A DNA stretch of 64,000 nucleotides, taken from contig JBAXVX010000013.1 in NCBI GenBank assembly GCA_037128705.1, positions 1 to 64,000 on the forward strand, read 5' to 3'. Below are positions 53,350 to 61,427 of the stretch, in pieces. Position 1 is the stretch's first letter; every line of letters starts with the position of its first letter. The position numbers and the translations under genes were made by a program. The notes below the pieces were generated by a model. The model was not told the DNA's origin, made no database searches, and saw only the letters and a program-made list of their open reading frames with translations. Origin of the DNA: CAIVAT01 sp037128705 (GTDB lineage Bacteria > Bacteroidota > Bacteroidia > Bacteroidales > FEN-979).

Positions 53350-53979
53350 ATGAAACCCTTACATTATCTAACGCTCGTACTGATAATCCTGGCTTTGGTC
53401 ATTGCCCTTGTTCCGCAAAATACAACCAGGCCCTATAAACTGACTGCCGGACAGTTACTCTCAGAGATACGAACCGGCACACAATTCATCAGTCCCGATG
53501 AGGTGGCAGATAAAATTGTTCAGAAAGACCCCTCCATCCAACTGATCGATGTGCGGAATCCCAGGGAATTTGACATGTTCAGCCTTCCGGGCGCCATCAA
53601 TGTGCCATTGCAGGATATTCTTTCGGAGAACAATTATGATCTCCTCAACCAGGGGACCAAAATGAATATCTTTTATTCAAACGGATCCACGGAAGCCAAT
53701 GAAGCATGGCTGCTGACTCGGCAGCTCGGCTATCAGAACAACTACGTTTTGCAGGGCGGACTGAATTACTGGATGGAGACCATCCTGAATCCGCTGAAAC
53801 CGGGGACCCTTGTTTCGAACGATGAAATTGCAAGGTATGATTTCCGTAAAGCTGCCTCCATGGCGTTGGGAGGAGGTGAGGGAACATCACTGACCGCTGT
53901 TTCGGCCCCGGCAGCTACTTCGCCCAAACCCGGGGTGGTTCCCATGAAGAAGAAGAAAAAAGCTTCGGGGGGCTGTTAA
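53350..53979 (+). CDS. Rhodanese-like protein without catalytic Cys, with C-terminal SGGC tail
   Basis: A 209-residue protein with an N-terminal signal anchor (YLTLVLIILALVIALVP) and a periplasmic rhodanese domain (LIDVRNPREFDMFSLPGAINVP, VLQGGLNYW). The active-site loop reads FYSNGSTEANEAW, with Ser110 in place of the persulfide cysteine. The only cysteine in the protein is the last residue, in KKKKKASGGC after a flexible Gly/Ser/Ala/Pro linker of about 40 residues. This resembles the swinging-arm GGCGG tail of SoxY. It is last in the psr-yeeE operon. Carrying sulfur on that tail is an inference. Confidence 0.8.
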   Translation: MKPLHYLTLVLIILALVIALVPQNTTRPYKLTAGQLLSEIRTGTQFISPDEVADKIVQKDPSIQLIDVRNPREFDMFSLPGAINVPLQDILSENNYDLLNQGTKMNIFYSNGSTEANEAWLLTRQLGYQNNYVLQGGLNYWMETILNPLKPGTLVSNDEIARYDFRKAASMALGGGEGTSLTAVSAPAATSPKPGVVPMKKKKKASGGC

Positions 53980-53992
53980 ATCCTGCGGCGGT

Positions 53993-54556
53993 TCATGGCA
54001 ACAGGTCCTTGCGCTCATTTACATTTTTAAAGAGATGGCTGATCTCCCCGGATGGGATGTCAGAAAAGTCGACCATTTTATGTGGAACTATTCCCGGTAA
54101 ATCAAGCAGGCTCATCTTTCCGGACAGAACATTGTTTTCAATTACCGGTATCAGCTCCCTGTGGTAAAATCCGCACAGGGGTTCAATAAAATCAGCATGC
54201 CTGGGAACAACCATCCGAAGATCATGATCCGCCGCAGATATCAGCCTGTCAATTACCATTATTGAAACATTTGGCATATCACAGGTAAGCACAAGGGTCC
54301 ACGCTGTTCGACTGTTCAGAAGACCGGAATGGATCCCTGCAATGGGCGCACTCACCTTTAATACGTCTTTCACCATCGGAAATCCCAGGGGGGCAAGATC
54401 GTGGTTGCCGGCGCTGATGAGAATGCTCTGTGTAAACTGTTTGGCTAAATCAAGGGAGTATTGTATCAGGGGCTTTCCCAGGTATGGAATGAGGGCTTTA
54501 TTTGATCCCATGCGTGAACTTCGTCCGCCGGCAAGAATAACAACTGTAATCTTCAT
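53993..54556 (-). CDS. mobA: Molybdenum cofactor guanylyltransferase MobA
   Basis: A 187-residue enzyme that joins GMP to molybdopterin to make MGD, needed by PsrA-type enzymes. The nucleotide-binding signature is VVILAGGRSSRMGSNKALIP (residues 5-24). LVLTCDMPNVS carries the Asp that holds the metal, and FIEPLCGFYHRELIP is the conserved substrate segment. The gene is convergent with the psr operon and sits at its end. Confidence 0.9.
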   Translation of the reverse strand: MKITVVILAGGRSSRMGSNKALIPYLGKPLIQYSLDLAKQFTQSILISAGNHDLAPLGFPMVKDVLKVSAPIAGIHSGLLNSRTAWTLVLTCDMPNVSIMVIDRLISAADHDLRMVVPRHADFIEPLCGFYHRELIPVIENNVLSGKMSLLDLPGIVPHKMVDFSDIPSGEISHLFKNVNERKDLLP

Positions 54557-54645
54557 CTTTGTAAAAGTACGGAAGATTCACGGCCCCGGGAATGAAAATA
54601 GAATTTGATTTTTTATCTTTATAGCGAAATTCAACCATTCATCCT

Positions 54646-55374
54646 ATGACGACACCTTTCATCCAAAGGTTTTACAATTTCATTTTCATGTTATTGCTCG
54701 TCATTTGTATCAGCAGTTGTAAAAGCTTTAAAAAGGACAGCAGTGAAGTGGTTACTACCCTGCTTAGTCCGACTCCCGCCCTGGTTGAAGACAAGGACGG
54801 CAATGTTTACCATACTGTGATCATTGGGACCCAGGAATGGATGCTTGAGAATCTGAGAACCACCCGATACCAGAACGGGGAGGCTATTCCAATGGTGACT
54901 GATGGTCCCCAATGGAATAAACTCACTACCGGCGCCTTTTGCAATTATGAACATGATGCAAGTTATGGATTAACGTATGGCCACCTGTATAACTGGTACG
55001 CCATTGTCGATACCCGCGATATCTGCCCTGATGGCTGGCATGTCCCGAGCGATGAAGACTGGGATATCCTGAGTTCCTTTCTTGGCGGGGACCTCGTTGC
55101 CGCAGGAAAAATGAAAGAGACAAAAGCCGGTTCCTGGAACGCACCCAATGTAGGAGCGACCAATGTCAGTGGCTTTACGGCCCTGCCTGGCGGGTACAGG
55201 AGCGTGCGGGGTGAGTTTCACAGCCTGGGAAGCTATACTTTTTTGTGGTCTTCAACCCCCTATGCTCCTGAAACGGCCTGGTGCCGTTACTTTCAGAACG
55301 GCAGTGACCGAATGGACCGGATCGACAACTACAAAGCCTTTGGATTTTCGATCAGGTGCATTAAAGACAAGTGA
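54646..55374 (+). CDS. FISUMP-domain lipoprotein
   Basis: A 242-residue lipoprotein (lipobox ICISSCKS near residue 25) with one Fibrobacter succinogenes major paralogous domain: VYHTVIIGTQEWMLENLRTTRY, GAFCNYEHDASYGLTYGHLYNWYAIVD, CPDGWHVPSDEDWDIL and FSIRCIKDK (all in sequence order between residues 55 and 242). These proteins are surface-exposed and their function is unknown. A near-match TATCTTTA lies upstream at 54614-54621. Confidence 0.85.
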   Translation: MTTPFIQRFYNFIFMLLLVICISSCKSFKKDSSEVVTTLLSPTPALVEDKDGNVYHTVIIGTQEWMLENLRTTRYQNGEAIPMVTDGPQWNKLTTGAFCNYEHDASYGLTYGHLYNWYAIVDTRDICPDGWHVPSDEDWDILSSFLGGDLVAAGKMKETKAGSWNAPNVGATNVSGFTALPGGYRSVRGEFHSLGSYTFLWSSTPYAPETAWCRYFQNGSDRMDRIDNYKAFGFSIRCIKDK

Positions 55375-55449
55375 AATTCGCATGGCCAGGTTCCAGCCTC
55401 ACACTTGATGAACTTCGCCGCAGGCAGCCGTGAATGCACCCGCGGGGGT

Positions 55450-55839
55450 TCATGCGAGGTTTGAAATAAACTTTTGCAAAATCCCCGTCACCTCTGTAGC
55501 CATTTCTCCCAGGGCCGGATTCTCGATCGCCATCATGGAGGCCATTGGATTTACCGCTGAAACTTCAGTTTTTCCGTTTTCCAGGTCGATCACCAGGACA
55601 TTACAGGGGAGCATGGTCCCGATCTTTTCTTCAGCCTGAAGCGCTTTGTAGGCAAAACCCGGATTACACATTCCCAGGATTTTATACTTTTTCATCTCGA
55701 CACCCAGCTTTTCCTTTAGTTTCTGACGCATGTCGATTTCGGTGATCAGACCGAACCCTTGCTCCTTCAGGGTGCTGATCACTTTTGATTCAGCTTCCTC
55801 GAAACTGCAATCCAGGATGGTGCTAAAGTAATATTCCAT
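55450..55839 (-). CDS. DUF302 domain protein
   Basis: A 129-residue cytoplasmic protein of the DUF302 family. Typical features are the N-terminal strand YFSTILDCSFEEAESKVISTLKEQGFGLITEIDMR (residues 4-38), the KILGMCNPGFAYKALQAEEKIGTMLPCNVLV segment and a short helix at the end. The Cys in GMCNPG and the Cys in MLPCNV are conserved in many members. Function is unknown. It begins 23 bp after the OsmC gene's stop and is probably co-transcribed with it. Confidence 0.85.
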   Translation of the reverse strand: MEYYFSTILDCSFEEAESKVISTLKEQGFGLITEIDMRQKLKEKLGVEMKKYKILGMCNPGFAYKALQAEEKIGTMLPCNVLVIDLENGKTEVSAVNPMASMMAIENPALGEMATEVTGILQKFISNLA

Positions 55840-55862
55840 GACTATGTGTATTTGGGTATTTT

Positions 55863-56279
55863 TTATTTATTGACAAGGATCTCATAGGTCACCTCCATGG
55901 CTTTTTTATAGACAAAGGATACACCACAATAACGGTTCTGTGACAGGTCCACTGCTTTTTTCAACTGTTCCATGGGAAGATCAGTTCCGGTAAATTCGTA
56001 AATGACATGCATCCGGTCATAATGCTTTGGATGTTCCTGGGTCACATTCGCTTCAATGCGGATATCCAGCGCGCTAAATTCAACCCGCATTTTCTTCAGG
56101 ATGGAAACCACGTCCATTCCTGTACATCCAGCCAGGGCTGCAAGCATCATCTCCTTGGGCCGTGATCCTTTATTCTCACCGCCATTATCAACGGTGGCAT
56201 CCATCATCACACTATGCCCGCTCACATTGGCATCGAATAACATATTTCCTTTCCAGGAGGTATTAACTACATGTGTCAT
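55863..56279 (-). CDS. OsmC-family peroxide reductase
   Basis: A 138-residue OsmC/Ohr-type protein. The two redox cysteines are in ALAGCTGMDVVSIL (about residue 52) and NRYCGVSFVYKKA (about residue 118). Family members reduce organic hydroperoxides with a Cys thiolate and accept electrons from dihydrolipoamide or similar. The shape matches the YhfA-like OsmC group, which is less well understood than Ohr. It is paired with DUF302. Confidence 0.88.
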   Translation of the reverse strand: MTHVVNTSWKGNMLFDANVSGHSVMMDATVDNGGENKGSRPKEMMLAALAGCTGMDVVSILKKMRVEFSALDIRIEANVTQEHPKHYDRMHVIYEFTGTDLPMEQLKKAVDLSQNRYCGVSFVYKKAMEVTYEILVNK

Positions 56280-56307
56280 GGTTCCTTGTTTAGAATTGTG
56301 GTGATTG

Positions 56308-56315
56308 CAAATATA
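56308..56315 (-). promoter_or_regulatory. -7 promoter box of the OsmC-DUF302 pair
   Basis: CAAATATA is TATATTTG on the minus strand, a match to TAnnTTTG, 28 nt before the OsmC start. No -33 element is at standard spacing. Confidence 0.5.
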
Positions 56316-56317
56316 GT

Positions 56318-57643
56318 TTATTCAATAACCAGTTTACGGACCATTGATTCGCCGGATGTCCGGATTTTCACCAGGTAAAGACCTTTGGGACTTCCCGACA
56401 AATCGAATTGCTCCTGTTGACTTAATGAACCGTTCAACGCGCGATGTGCAATGGTCCTGCCGGCGATATCCGAAATCGTGATGGTCAGGTCATTGTTGTC
56501 AATCCCACTAATCCGAAGGGTAAACAGGCCGTGTGAAGGGTTGGGGGAAATGACCATCCTGACCTGTGTCCCAGGATTTTCGGCTATGCCAATCGGGCCG
56601 TTGATATGAATGACCCGTGAGTCGGATGCCGGGGTGGTGCAGGGGGACAAGGCTGATGCAGTCAGGGCAAGGGTAACGGATCCCATATTTTTATCGTCGG
56701 TGCTTGGATAATAATATCCTGATAGTGCATTGGCGTCGCTAAAAGTTCCGCTGCCCGAAGTGGTCCACACGTGATTGGAAAAATTGGAAGCGGTGCCATA
56801 CAAAGGAACCTGTGTAACAATGTAATCACAGGTGGTATCGTTACCGGCGTTGTCTGCTGCTGCCTGGTTCACATTCACATCAGTGGAAGCGTCGGTAACA
56901 AGTGTACCATCAGAAACCTGAACCATATAATGGGTGGTTACAGAGGGCGCAACTACCGGGTTTTGGAGGGTAGAGGTGTATCCCGGAGGGATGGAGGTCC
57001 ATGAAAAGGTATAGGTTCCGCTTCCCCCGGCCGGGGAAACATTGAGCTGCGAGCTTTGCCCTGCGCAAATAAGCGTGGGCACAGCCGAGGCTGTAGCCGT
57101 AAGCGGGGCTGCAACATATTCATTGGCAACCAGTGTACATAATTTAATATTCGGTTTCGCGACTACCATTGCACCATAAAAGGTAACCGTTCCTGTTCCA
57201 GCAGCAGGCGCCGTCCAGGTGAAATTCCATACTTTGGTTGCTGATGAGCTCCCTGCAGAAGAATGGGTTACATATTTCGTTCCTCCGACCAGTTTGTTTC
57301 CGGATCCGGCTGCCAATATTCCTAATTGAAGCCCGGTAGCGTCCTGTGGAGAAACTTCAAATCCTTTTTTTCCTGTCCCGGTCACCGTGACCGTAATGTT
57401 GTATACCGTGCCAGCCGTATACCCCTGGGATGGAATGTCGGAGGTAATCCAGCCTGTAACCGTTGTGGCGGACCCACCATGGCAGCTGACACAATGGTGT
57501 CCATCGCCGGGAGATCCTGTATATCCGGCCGGTGCTCCGGTAGGATAGGCCATTGCGGATGAACTTACTGTTAAAATAAATAATACCGAACCAATCAAAG
57601 CGGCCAGGAAAAAGAGTGCTTGTTTCATCATCGATAATTTCAT
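56318..57643 (-). CDS. T9SS cargo with CxxCH haem motif, choice-of-anchor V-like
   Basis: A 441-residue secreted protein. After the signal peptide (ending AMAYP) lies a CxxCH motif in HHCVSCHGG near residue 50, a c-type haem site. A Reeler/choice-of-anchor V-like beta domain follows (TGWITSDIPSQGYTAGTVYNITV as its first strands, residues about 66-88; FTWTAPAAGTGTVTFYGAM) and then a PKD-like domain (SGTYTFSWTSIPPGYTS). The T9SS domain opens MVISPNPSHGLFTLRISG. A single haem on a surface protein suggests electron transfer or heme-peroxidase-type use. The start may be at an internal Met within the first six residues. Confidence 0.78.
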   Translation of the reverse strand: MKLSMMKQALFFLAALIGSVLFILTVSSSAMAYPTGAPAGYTGSPGDGHHCVSCHGGSATTVTGWITSDIPSQGYTAGTVYNITVTVTGTGKKGFEVSPQDATGLQLGILAAGSGNKLVGGTKYVTHSSAGSSSATKVWNFTWTAPAAGTGTVTFYGAMVVAKPNIKLCTLVANEYVAAPLTATASAVPTLICAGQSSQLNVSPAGGSGTYTFSWTSIPPGYTSTLQNPVVAPSVTTHYMVQVSDGTLVTDASTDVNVNQAAADNAGNDTTCDYIVTQVPLYGTASNFSNHVWTTSGSGTFSDANALSGYYYPSTDDKNMGSVTLALTASALSPCTTPASDSRVIHINGPIGIAENPGTQVRMVISPNPSHGLFTLRISGIDNNDLTITISDIAGRTIAHRALNGSLSQQEQFDLSGSPKGLYLVKIRTSGESMVRKLVIE

Positions 57644-57683
57644 TTAGGTATATGAATACTATTTTACGATTACTACTGTGACG

Positions 57684-57691
57684 CAAAAATA
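57684..57691 (-). promoter_or_regulatory. -7 promoter box of the CxxCH T9SS gene
   Basis: CAAAAATA is TATTTTTG on the minus strand, a match to TAnnTTTG, 40 nt before the start at 57643. Confidence 0.45.
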
Positions 57692-57837
57692 TTCATAAGT
57701 TGCCTGACGTTATTATGTTATCTGTTTCACAACAAACACGCGGGTTTAACATATGTTTGTCATAGCATACCAATAGCCGGCGGGCGAAACTATTCAGATT
57801 TATTCTAAATTTTAAATGCTTCGTAATTCTGCTTGGT

Positions 57838-58210
57838 TTACTCCATTAAACCTTTCATTCGCTTTAACTCCGTGACATCATGGCTGTAGACTGCCATACG
57901 GTTGACCAGACCATCATCACCTAAAATTGGGTGGAGGTAGGTGACCATCCAATGTCCAGTTCTTTCATATTCAAACCTCACAAGATGGCCATTCATGATG
58001 GCCTCTTTGTATTTACCCAGCACCCGGGTCAGGGTAGGTTCAACAATAAACTCATTCACCATTTTTCCTATCACCTGTGATTGGTTCAGCCCGATGATTT
58101 TACAGAATGCCTGGTTGGCTTCTGTAAAACGATACCTCTCATCATTTTCGACAGACAATTGGAAAACGCTGTCGCTGATGGAATTGAAAATGCCGAGTAT
58201 TGCTGCTCAT
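57838..58210 (-). pseudogene. PAS-domain protein with one-base frameshift
   Basis: The open frame has no ATG. From a TTG at 58158 it encodes a PAS domain (FTEANQAFCKIIGLNQSQVIGKM near the start, VTYLHPILGDDGLVNRMAVYSHDVTELKR at the end, each over 20 residues so given by position 9-31 and 68-96). The frame continues upstream as GIFNSISDSVFQLS until TGA at 58207-58209. An ATG at 58208-58210 opens MSS in another frame, and removing one A near 58200 would join them into MSSILGIFNSISDS, a normal PAS start. No kinase or effector follows, so it is a stand-alone PAS or a remnant. Confidence 0.6.
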
Positions 58211-58288
58211 GATTATTTCATTTAATCTGTTAAACTTAATAAAAAAATTGTGAATGGAAGTTTATTACTAACATTCAGGGTTACAGTC

Positions 58289-58319
58289 TTGCTGTAATGA
58301 GAATGAATTGGTAATTTTG
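58289..58319 (+). promoter_or_regulatory. Full Bacteroidota promoter of the GH27 gene
   Basis: TTG at 58289-58291 and TAATTTTG at 58312-58319 are 20 nt apart, a full -33/-7 match, 24 nt before the ATG at 58344. Confidence 0.7.
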
Positions 58320-58343
58320 AAGGATATAAACAATTAATCAATC

Positions 58344-60641
58344 ATGGACACTATACAAGTAAAGAAAATGAAGAAAGGTCTGATCCTTGTTTTTTGTCTC
58401 CTGTGCCTTGGAATTCCTGTACAAATGGCCGGCCAGGTTCTGAACCTGAATGTACCCTGGAAATTTATTCAAGGCGATCAGCCCGGATATGCGTCACCCT
58501 CCTTTGATGATGCGTTGTGGAAAACCATTGCGGTGGATAAAATATGGGAAGCCTCTGGGTATGACCCCTACGATGGATACGCCTGGTACCGGATCAGGGT
58601 TGTGATCCCCTCTTCCCTGAAAAAGATGGCTCCCCTGAAGGACAGCCTGCGCCTTTACCTTGGCAAGATCAACAATTTCGACCACACTTTTCTTAACGGA
58701 AAACTCATTGGGATCAATGGCGAGAATGCCCTGCCGGAGAGGGTTACCGATACAAACTTCATTCATGCGCCGATAAACTACTGGGATAAAAAGCGATCCT
58801 ATACGCTGGCACTCAATGATTCGCGGATCAGGTGGGACGAGGAAAACCTGATCGCCGTGCGGGTTTACGACCAGGGTGGCCAGGGTGGACTGTATACCGG
58901 CGACCAGGCCATTTCAATGACCAGGCTTTCGGATTACATGGCCATTGAAAACAACATCAGTCCCTATACCTTTGAGAAGAAAAACCTGGGTAAATCGATC
59001 ACCCTTCGAAACCTCTCCGGTGTTTATACCATGGAAGGGGATTTTACCATCACGGCGATCAACAAACTTACAGGTGAAAAAATTTACCTGCAAAACAACA
59101 GGCAACTCCTTCTGAACCCGGGTCAGTCATTGCCATTCGATCTGAAAATCAAGGCTCCGGATCAGTCTGCACTCATCACCTATCGCTTTGATTTTTCAAA
59201 ATCGGGCGACAGTGCAATGGTTGCGGATGAAACACCTTACATCACCACTCCTGAAACCCCTGCTCAACCGCGTATCAACGGACCAACCATCGCTGCTTCC
59301 CGGCCGGGGAGACCCTTTCTTTTTGCCATTCCGGCATCCGGTGAAAGACCCATGCGTTTTGAGGTCGATCCTCTTCCGAAGGGGCTGCATCTTGATAAAC
59401 AGACCGGGATCATTACCGGAAAGGTTGATGCAAAAGGTGAATACAAAATCCAGGTTAAGGCAAAAAACGCCCGGGGGACAACTTCGCGGGAGCTGATCAT
59501 CTCTGTCGGAAACCGCATCTGCCTTACCCCGCCCATGGGATGGAACAGCTGGAACTGCTGGGGGCTGGCGGTCGATGAGCCAAAGGTGGTGGCCAGCGCC
59601 CGCACATTCCGCGATAAAGGTCTGATGAACCATGGCTGGAACTATGTGAACCTCGATGATGGGTGGGAAATCAACCGCGACAGGGAACCCAAGCGTGATC
59701 CGCAGGGGAATATCCTGACCAATGAAAAATTTCCAAACATGAAGCGGGTGGGTGACAGCATCCATGCACTGGGACTTAAATTCGGGATTTACAGCTCTCC
59801 CGGTCCGCTCACCTGCGGAGGCTATACAGCCAGTTATCAGCATGAAGCGCAGGATGCCCGGTCATTTGCCTCCTGGGGTGTTGACTACCTGAAATATGAC
59901 TGGTGTTCTTATGATGGCATCGCAAGGGATACCTCCCTGAATGAGCGTAAAAAACCCTATTTTGTGATGCGCGACGCCCTGGACAAGATTGACCGTGATA
60001 TAGTCTACAGCCTTTGCCAGTATGGTATGAGCAAGGTATGGGAATGGGGTGATGAAGTTGGGGGGAACCTCTGGCGCACCACCGGAGATATTACCGATTC
60101 GTGGGAAAGCCTCCGTGAAATCGGTTTCAGCCAGGTTGCCAACCAACCCTTTGCCAAACCCGGCAACTGGAACGATCCCGATATGCTCATCGTGGGCTGG
60201 GTGGGCTGGGGTCCCAGCCTCCATCCAACCAGGCTCACGCCCGACGAACAATACACCCATATTTCCTTGTGGTGCCTGCTCTCTTCTCCGCTGCTGATCG
60301 GGTGCGACCTTGAACGGCTTGATCCATTCACGCTCAACCTCCTCACCAACGATGAGGTGATTGCCATCGACCAGGATCCGCTTGGGAGCCAGGCCAGGCA
60401 AGTCCTGGTGGAGGGTGACATCCAGGTATGGGTGAAAAACCTTGCCGACGGCACCAAGGCCATCGGGGTTTTTAATCTTGGCCAAAAAACACAAAATTAC
60501 AAATTGAACCTTCAAAAAGCCGGATTGAAATCCGGCAGTGAACTCCGTGACCTGTGGCGGCAAAAGTCGCTGGGAAAAGCCGGGGAGGTTCATGAAATGC
60601 AGATCCCATCTCATGGAGTACTTCTCCTCAAAATCAATTAA
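58344..60641 (+). CDS. GH27 alpha-galactosidase-like enzyme with sugar-binding N-domain
   Basis: A 765-residue secreted glycoside hydrolase; a signal peptide follows MKK at residue 9, which may be the true start (58368). Residues about 35-200 are a GH2-type galactose-binding-like domain (PWKFIQGDQPGYASPSFDDALWK and GYAWYRIRVVIP), then a putative Ig domain (LPKGLHLDKQTGIITGKVDAKGEYKIQVKA near 350). The GH27 TIM barrel starts at PPMGWNSWNCWG near 395. The nucleophile is Asp519 in YLKYDWCSY and the acid/base Asp613 in NDPDMLI. It should release terminal alpha-galactose; some GH27 members act on other sugars. Confidence 0.88.
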   Translation: MDTIQVKKMKKGLILVFCLLCLGIPVQMAGQVLNLNVPWKFIQGDQPGYASPSFDDALWKTIAVDKIWEASGYDPYDGYAWYRIRVVIPSSLKKMAPLKDSLRLYLGKINNFDHTFLNGKLIGINGENALPERVTDTNFIHAPINYWDKKRSYTLALNDSRIRWDEENLIAVRVYDQGGQGGLYTGDQAISMTRLSDYMAIENNISPYTFEKKNLGKSITLRNLSGVYTMEGDFTITAINKLTGEKIYLQNNRQLLLNPGQSLPFDLKIKAPDQSALITYRFDFSKSGDSAMVADETPYITTPETPAQPRINGPTIAASRPGRPFLFAIPASGERPMRFEVDPLPKGLHLDKQTGIITGKVDAKGEYKIQVKAKNARGTTSRELIISVGNRICLTPPMGWNSWNCWGLAVDEPKVVASARTFRDKGLMNHGWNYVNLDDGWEINRDREPKRDPQGNILTNEKFPNMKRVGDSIHALGLKFGIYSSPGPLTCGGYTASYQHEAQDARSFASWGVDYLKYDWCSYDGIARDTSLNERKKPYFVMRDALDKIDRDIVYSLCQYGMSKVWEWGDEVGGNLWRTTGDITDSWESLREIGFSQVANQPFAKPGNWNDPDMLIVGWVGWGPSLHPTRLTPDEQYTHISLWCLLSSPLLIGCDLERLDPFTLNLLTNDEVIAIDQDPLGSQARQVLVEGDIQVWVKNLADGTKAIGVFNLGQKTQNYKLNLQKAGLKSGSELRDLWRQKSLGKAGEVHEMQIPSHGVLLLKIN

Positions 60642-60648
60642 TACTACC

Positions 60649-61401
60649 ATGGCTGACGAAATTTCGAACCAGGAACTTGTCCTTCAATATACCTTCGATG
60701 TAACCACGGCCGACTGCGACATGAATGCCCGGTTGAGACCAGGCGGACTCATCAACTTCCTTGTACTTGCTGCCATCAACTCGGCCGATTCGCTGGGCTT
60801 CGGATATGCCGGGCTTCGGGGACAGCAGCTTTTCTGGGTACTCAGCCGCATGACGATCGAAATTTACAAGCCCCTGAAATGGTACGACAAAGCGGTGGTT
60901 GAAACATGGCCAAAAGATGTCAACGGGTTGCTTTATCTCAGGGATTTCGTGGTAAAAAACCAGAAGGAGGAAATCGTGGCAAAATGTACTTCGGGCTGGC
61001 TGGCCATCGATATCCAGTCAAAGCGCCCCAGGAAGGTTGAGGAGAAATTCAGTTATATCTTCGACAGGATGAAGGAGCTGCACGCGCTGGAGCAACTTCC
61101 TGAAAAGATTGGTGCGATTGCAGCGGGCGATGCCTTTGAACTGAAAACCACCTGGTTCGATCTCGATGTGAACAAGCATGTCACCTCCAGCCGGTATATG
61201 GACTGGATGGTTGATACCCTGCCAGTTGATTTTCTGATCAGCCATTATCCTTCAAAACTTTCCATCAACTACCTCAAAGAGACAATGTGCGGGGAGGCCA
61301 TCAGTTTGATTCAATCCACAACCCATGAAAATCAATTTTTGTTCGAGGGGGTTAACCGGGCCAGTGATTCGATAAAGTTCCGGGGCAAGATGGATTTTTA
61401 A
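60649..61401 (+). CDS. Acyl-ACP thioesterase (FatA-like, double hotdog)
   Basis: I start at the ATG at 60649 (MADEISNQELVLQYTFDVT), 250 residues, 7 bp after the GH27 stop; the longer frame upstream lies within that gene. It has two hotdog folds typical of bacterial acyl-ACP thioesterases (PF01643): DCDMNARLRPGGLINFL in the first, and the catalytic segment WFDLDVNKHVTSSRYMDWM in the second, containing the Asn and His that act in catalysis. It should release fatty acids from acyl carrier protein. The link to the GH27 gene appears to be only positional. Confidence 0.85.
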   Translation: MADEISNQELVLQYTFDVTTADCDMNARLRPGGLINFLVLAAINSADSLGFGYAGLRGQQLFWVLSRMTIEIYKPLKWYDKAVVETWPKDVNGLLYLRDFVVKNQKEEIVAKCTSGWLAIDIQSKRPRKVEEKFSYIFDRMKELHALEQLPEKIGAIAAGDAFELKTTWFDLDVNKHVTSSRYMDWMVDTLPVDFLISHYPSKLSINYLKETMCGEAISLIQSTTHENQFLFEGVNRASDSIKFRGKMDF

Positions 61402-61402
61402 C

Positions 61403-61410
61403 TACTTTTG
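61403..61410 (+). promoter_or_regulatory. -7 promoter box of the restriction-modification gene
   Basis: TACTTTTG fits TAnnTTTG and lies 17 nt before the ATG at 61428, just after the thioesterase stop. No -33 element is evident. Confidence 0.45.
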
Positions 61411-61427
61411 GTTATGCAAATGTTACC

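Noticed and set aside
59862..60650. 262-residue minus-strand frame inside the GH27 gene
   Set aside because: It is the mirror of the conserved catalytic barrel and shows no domain of its own.
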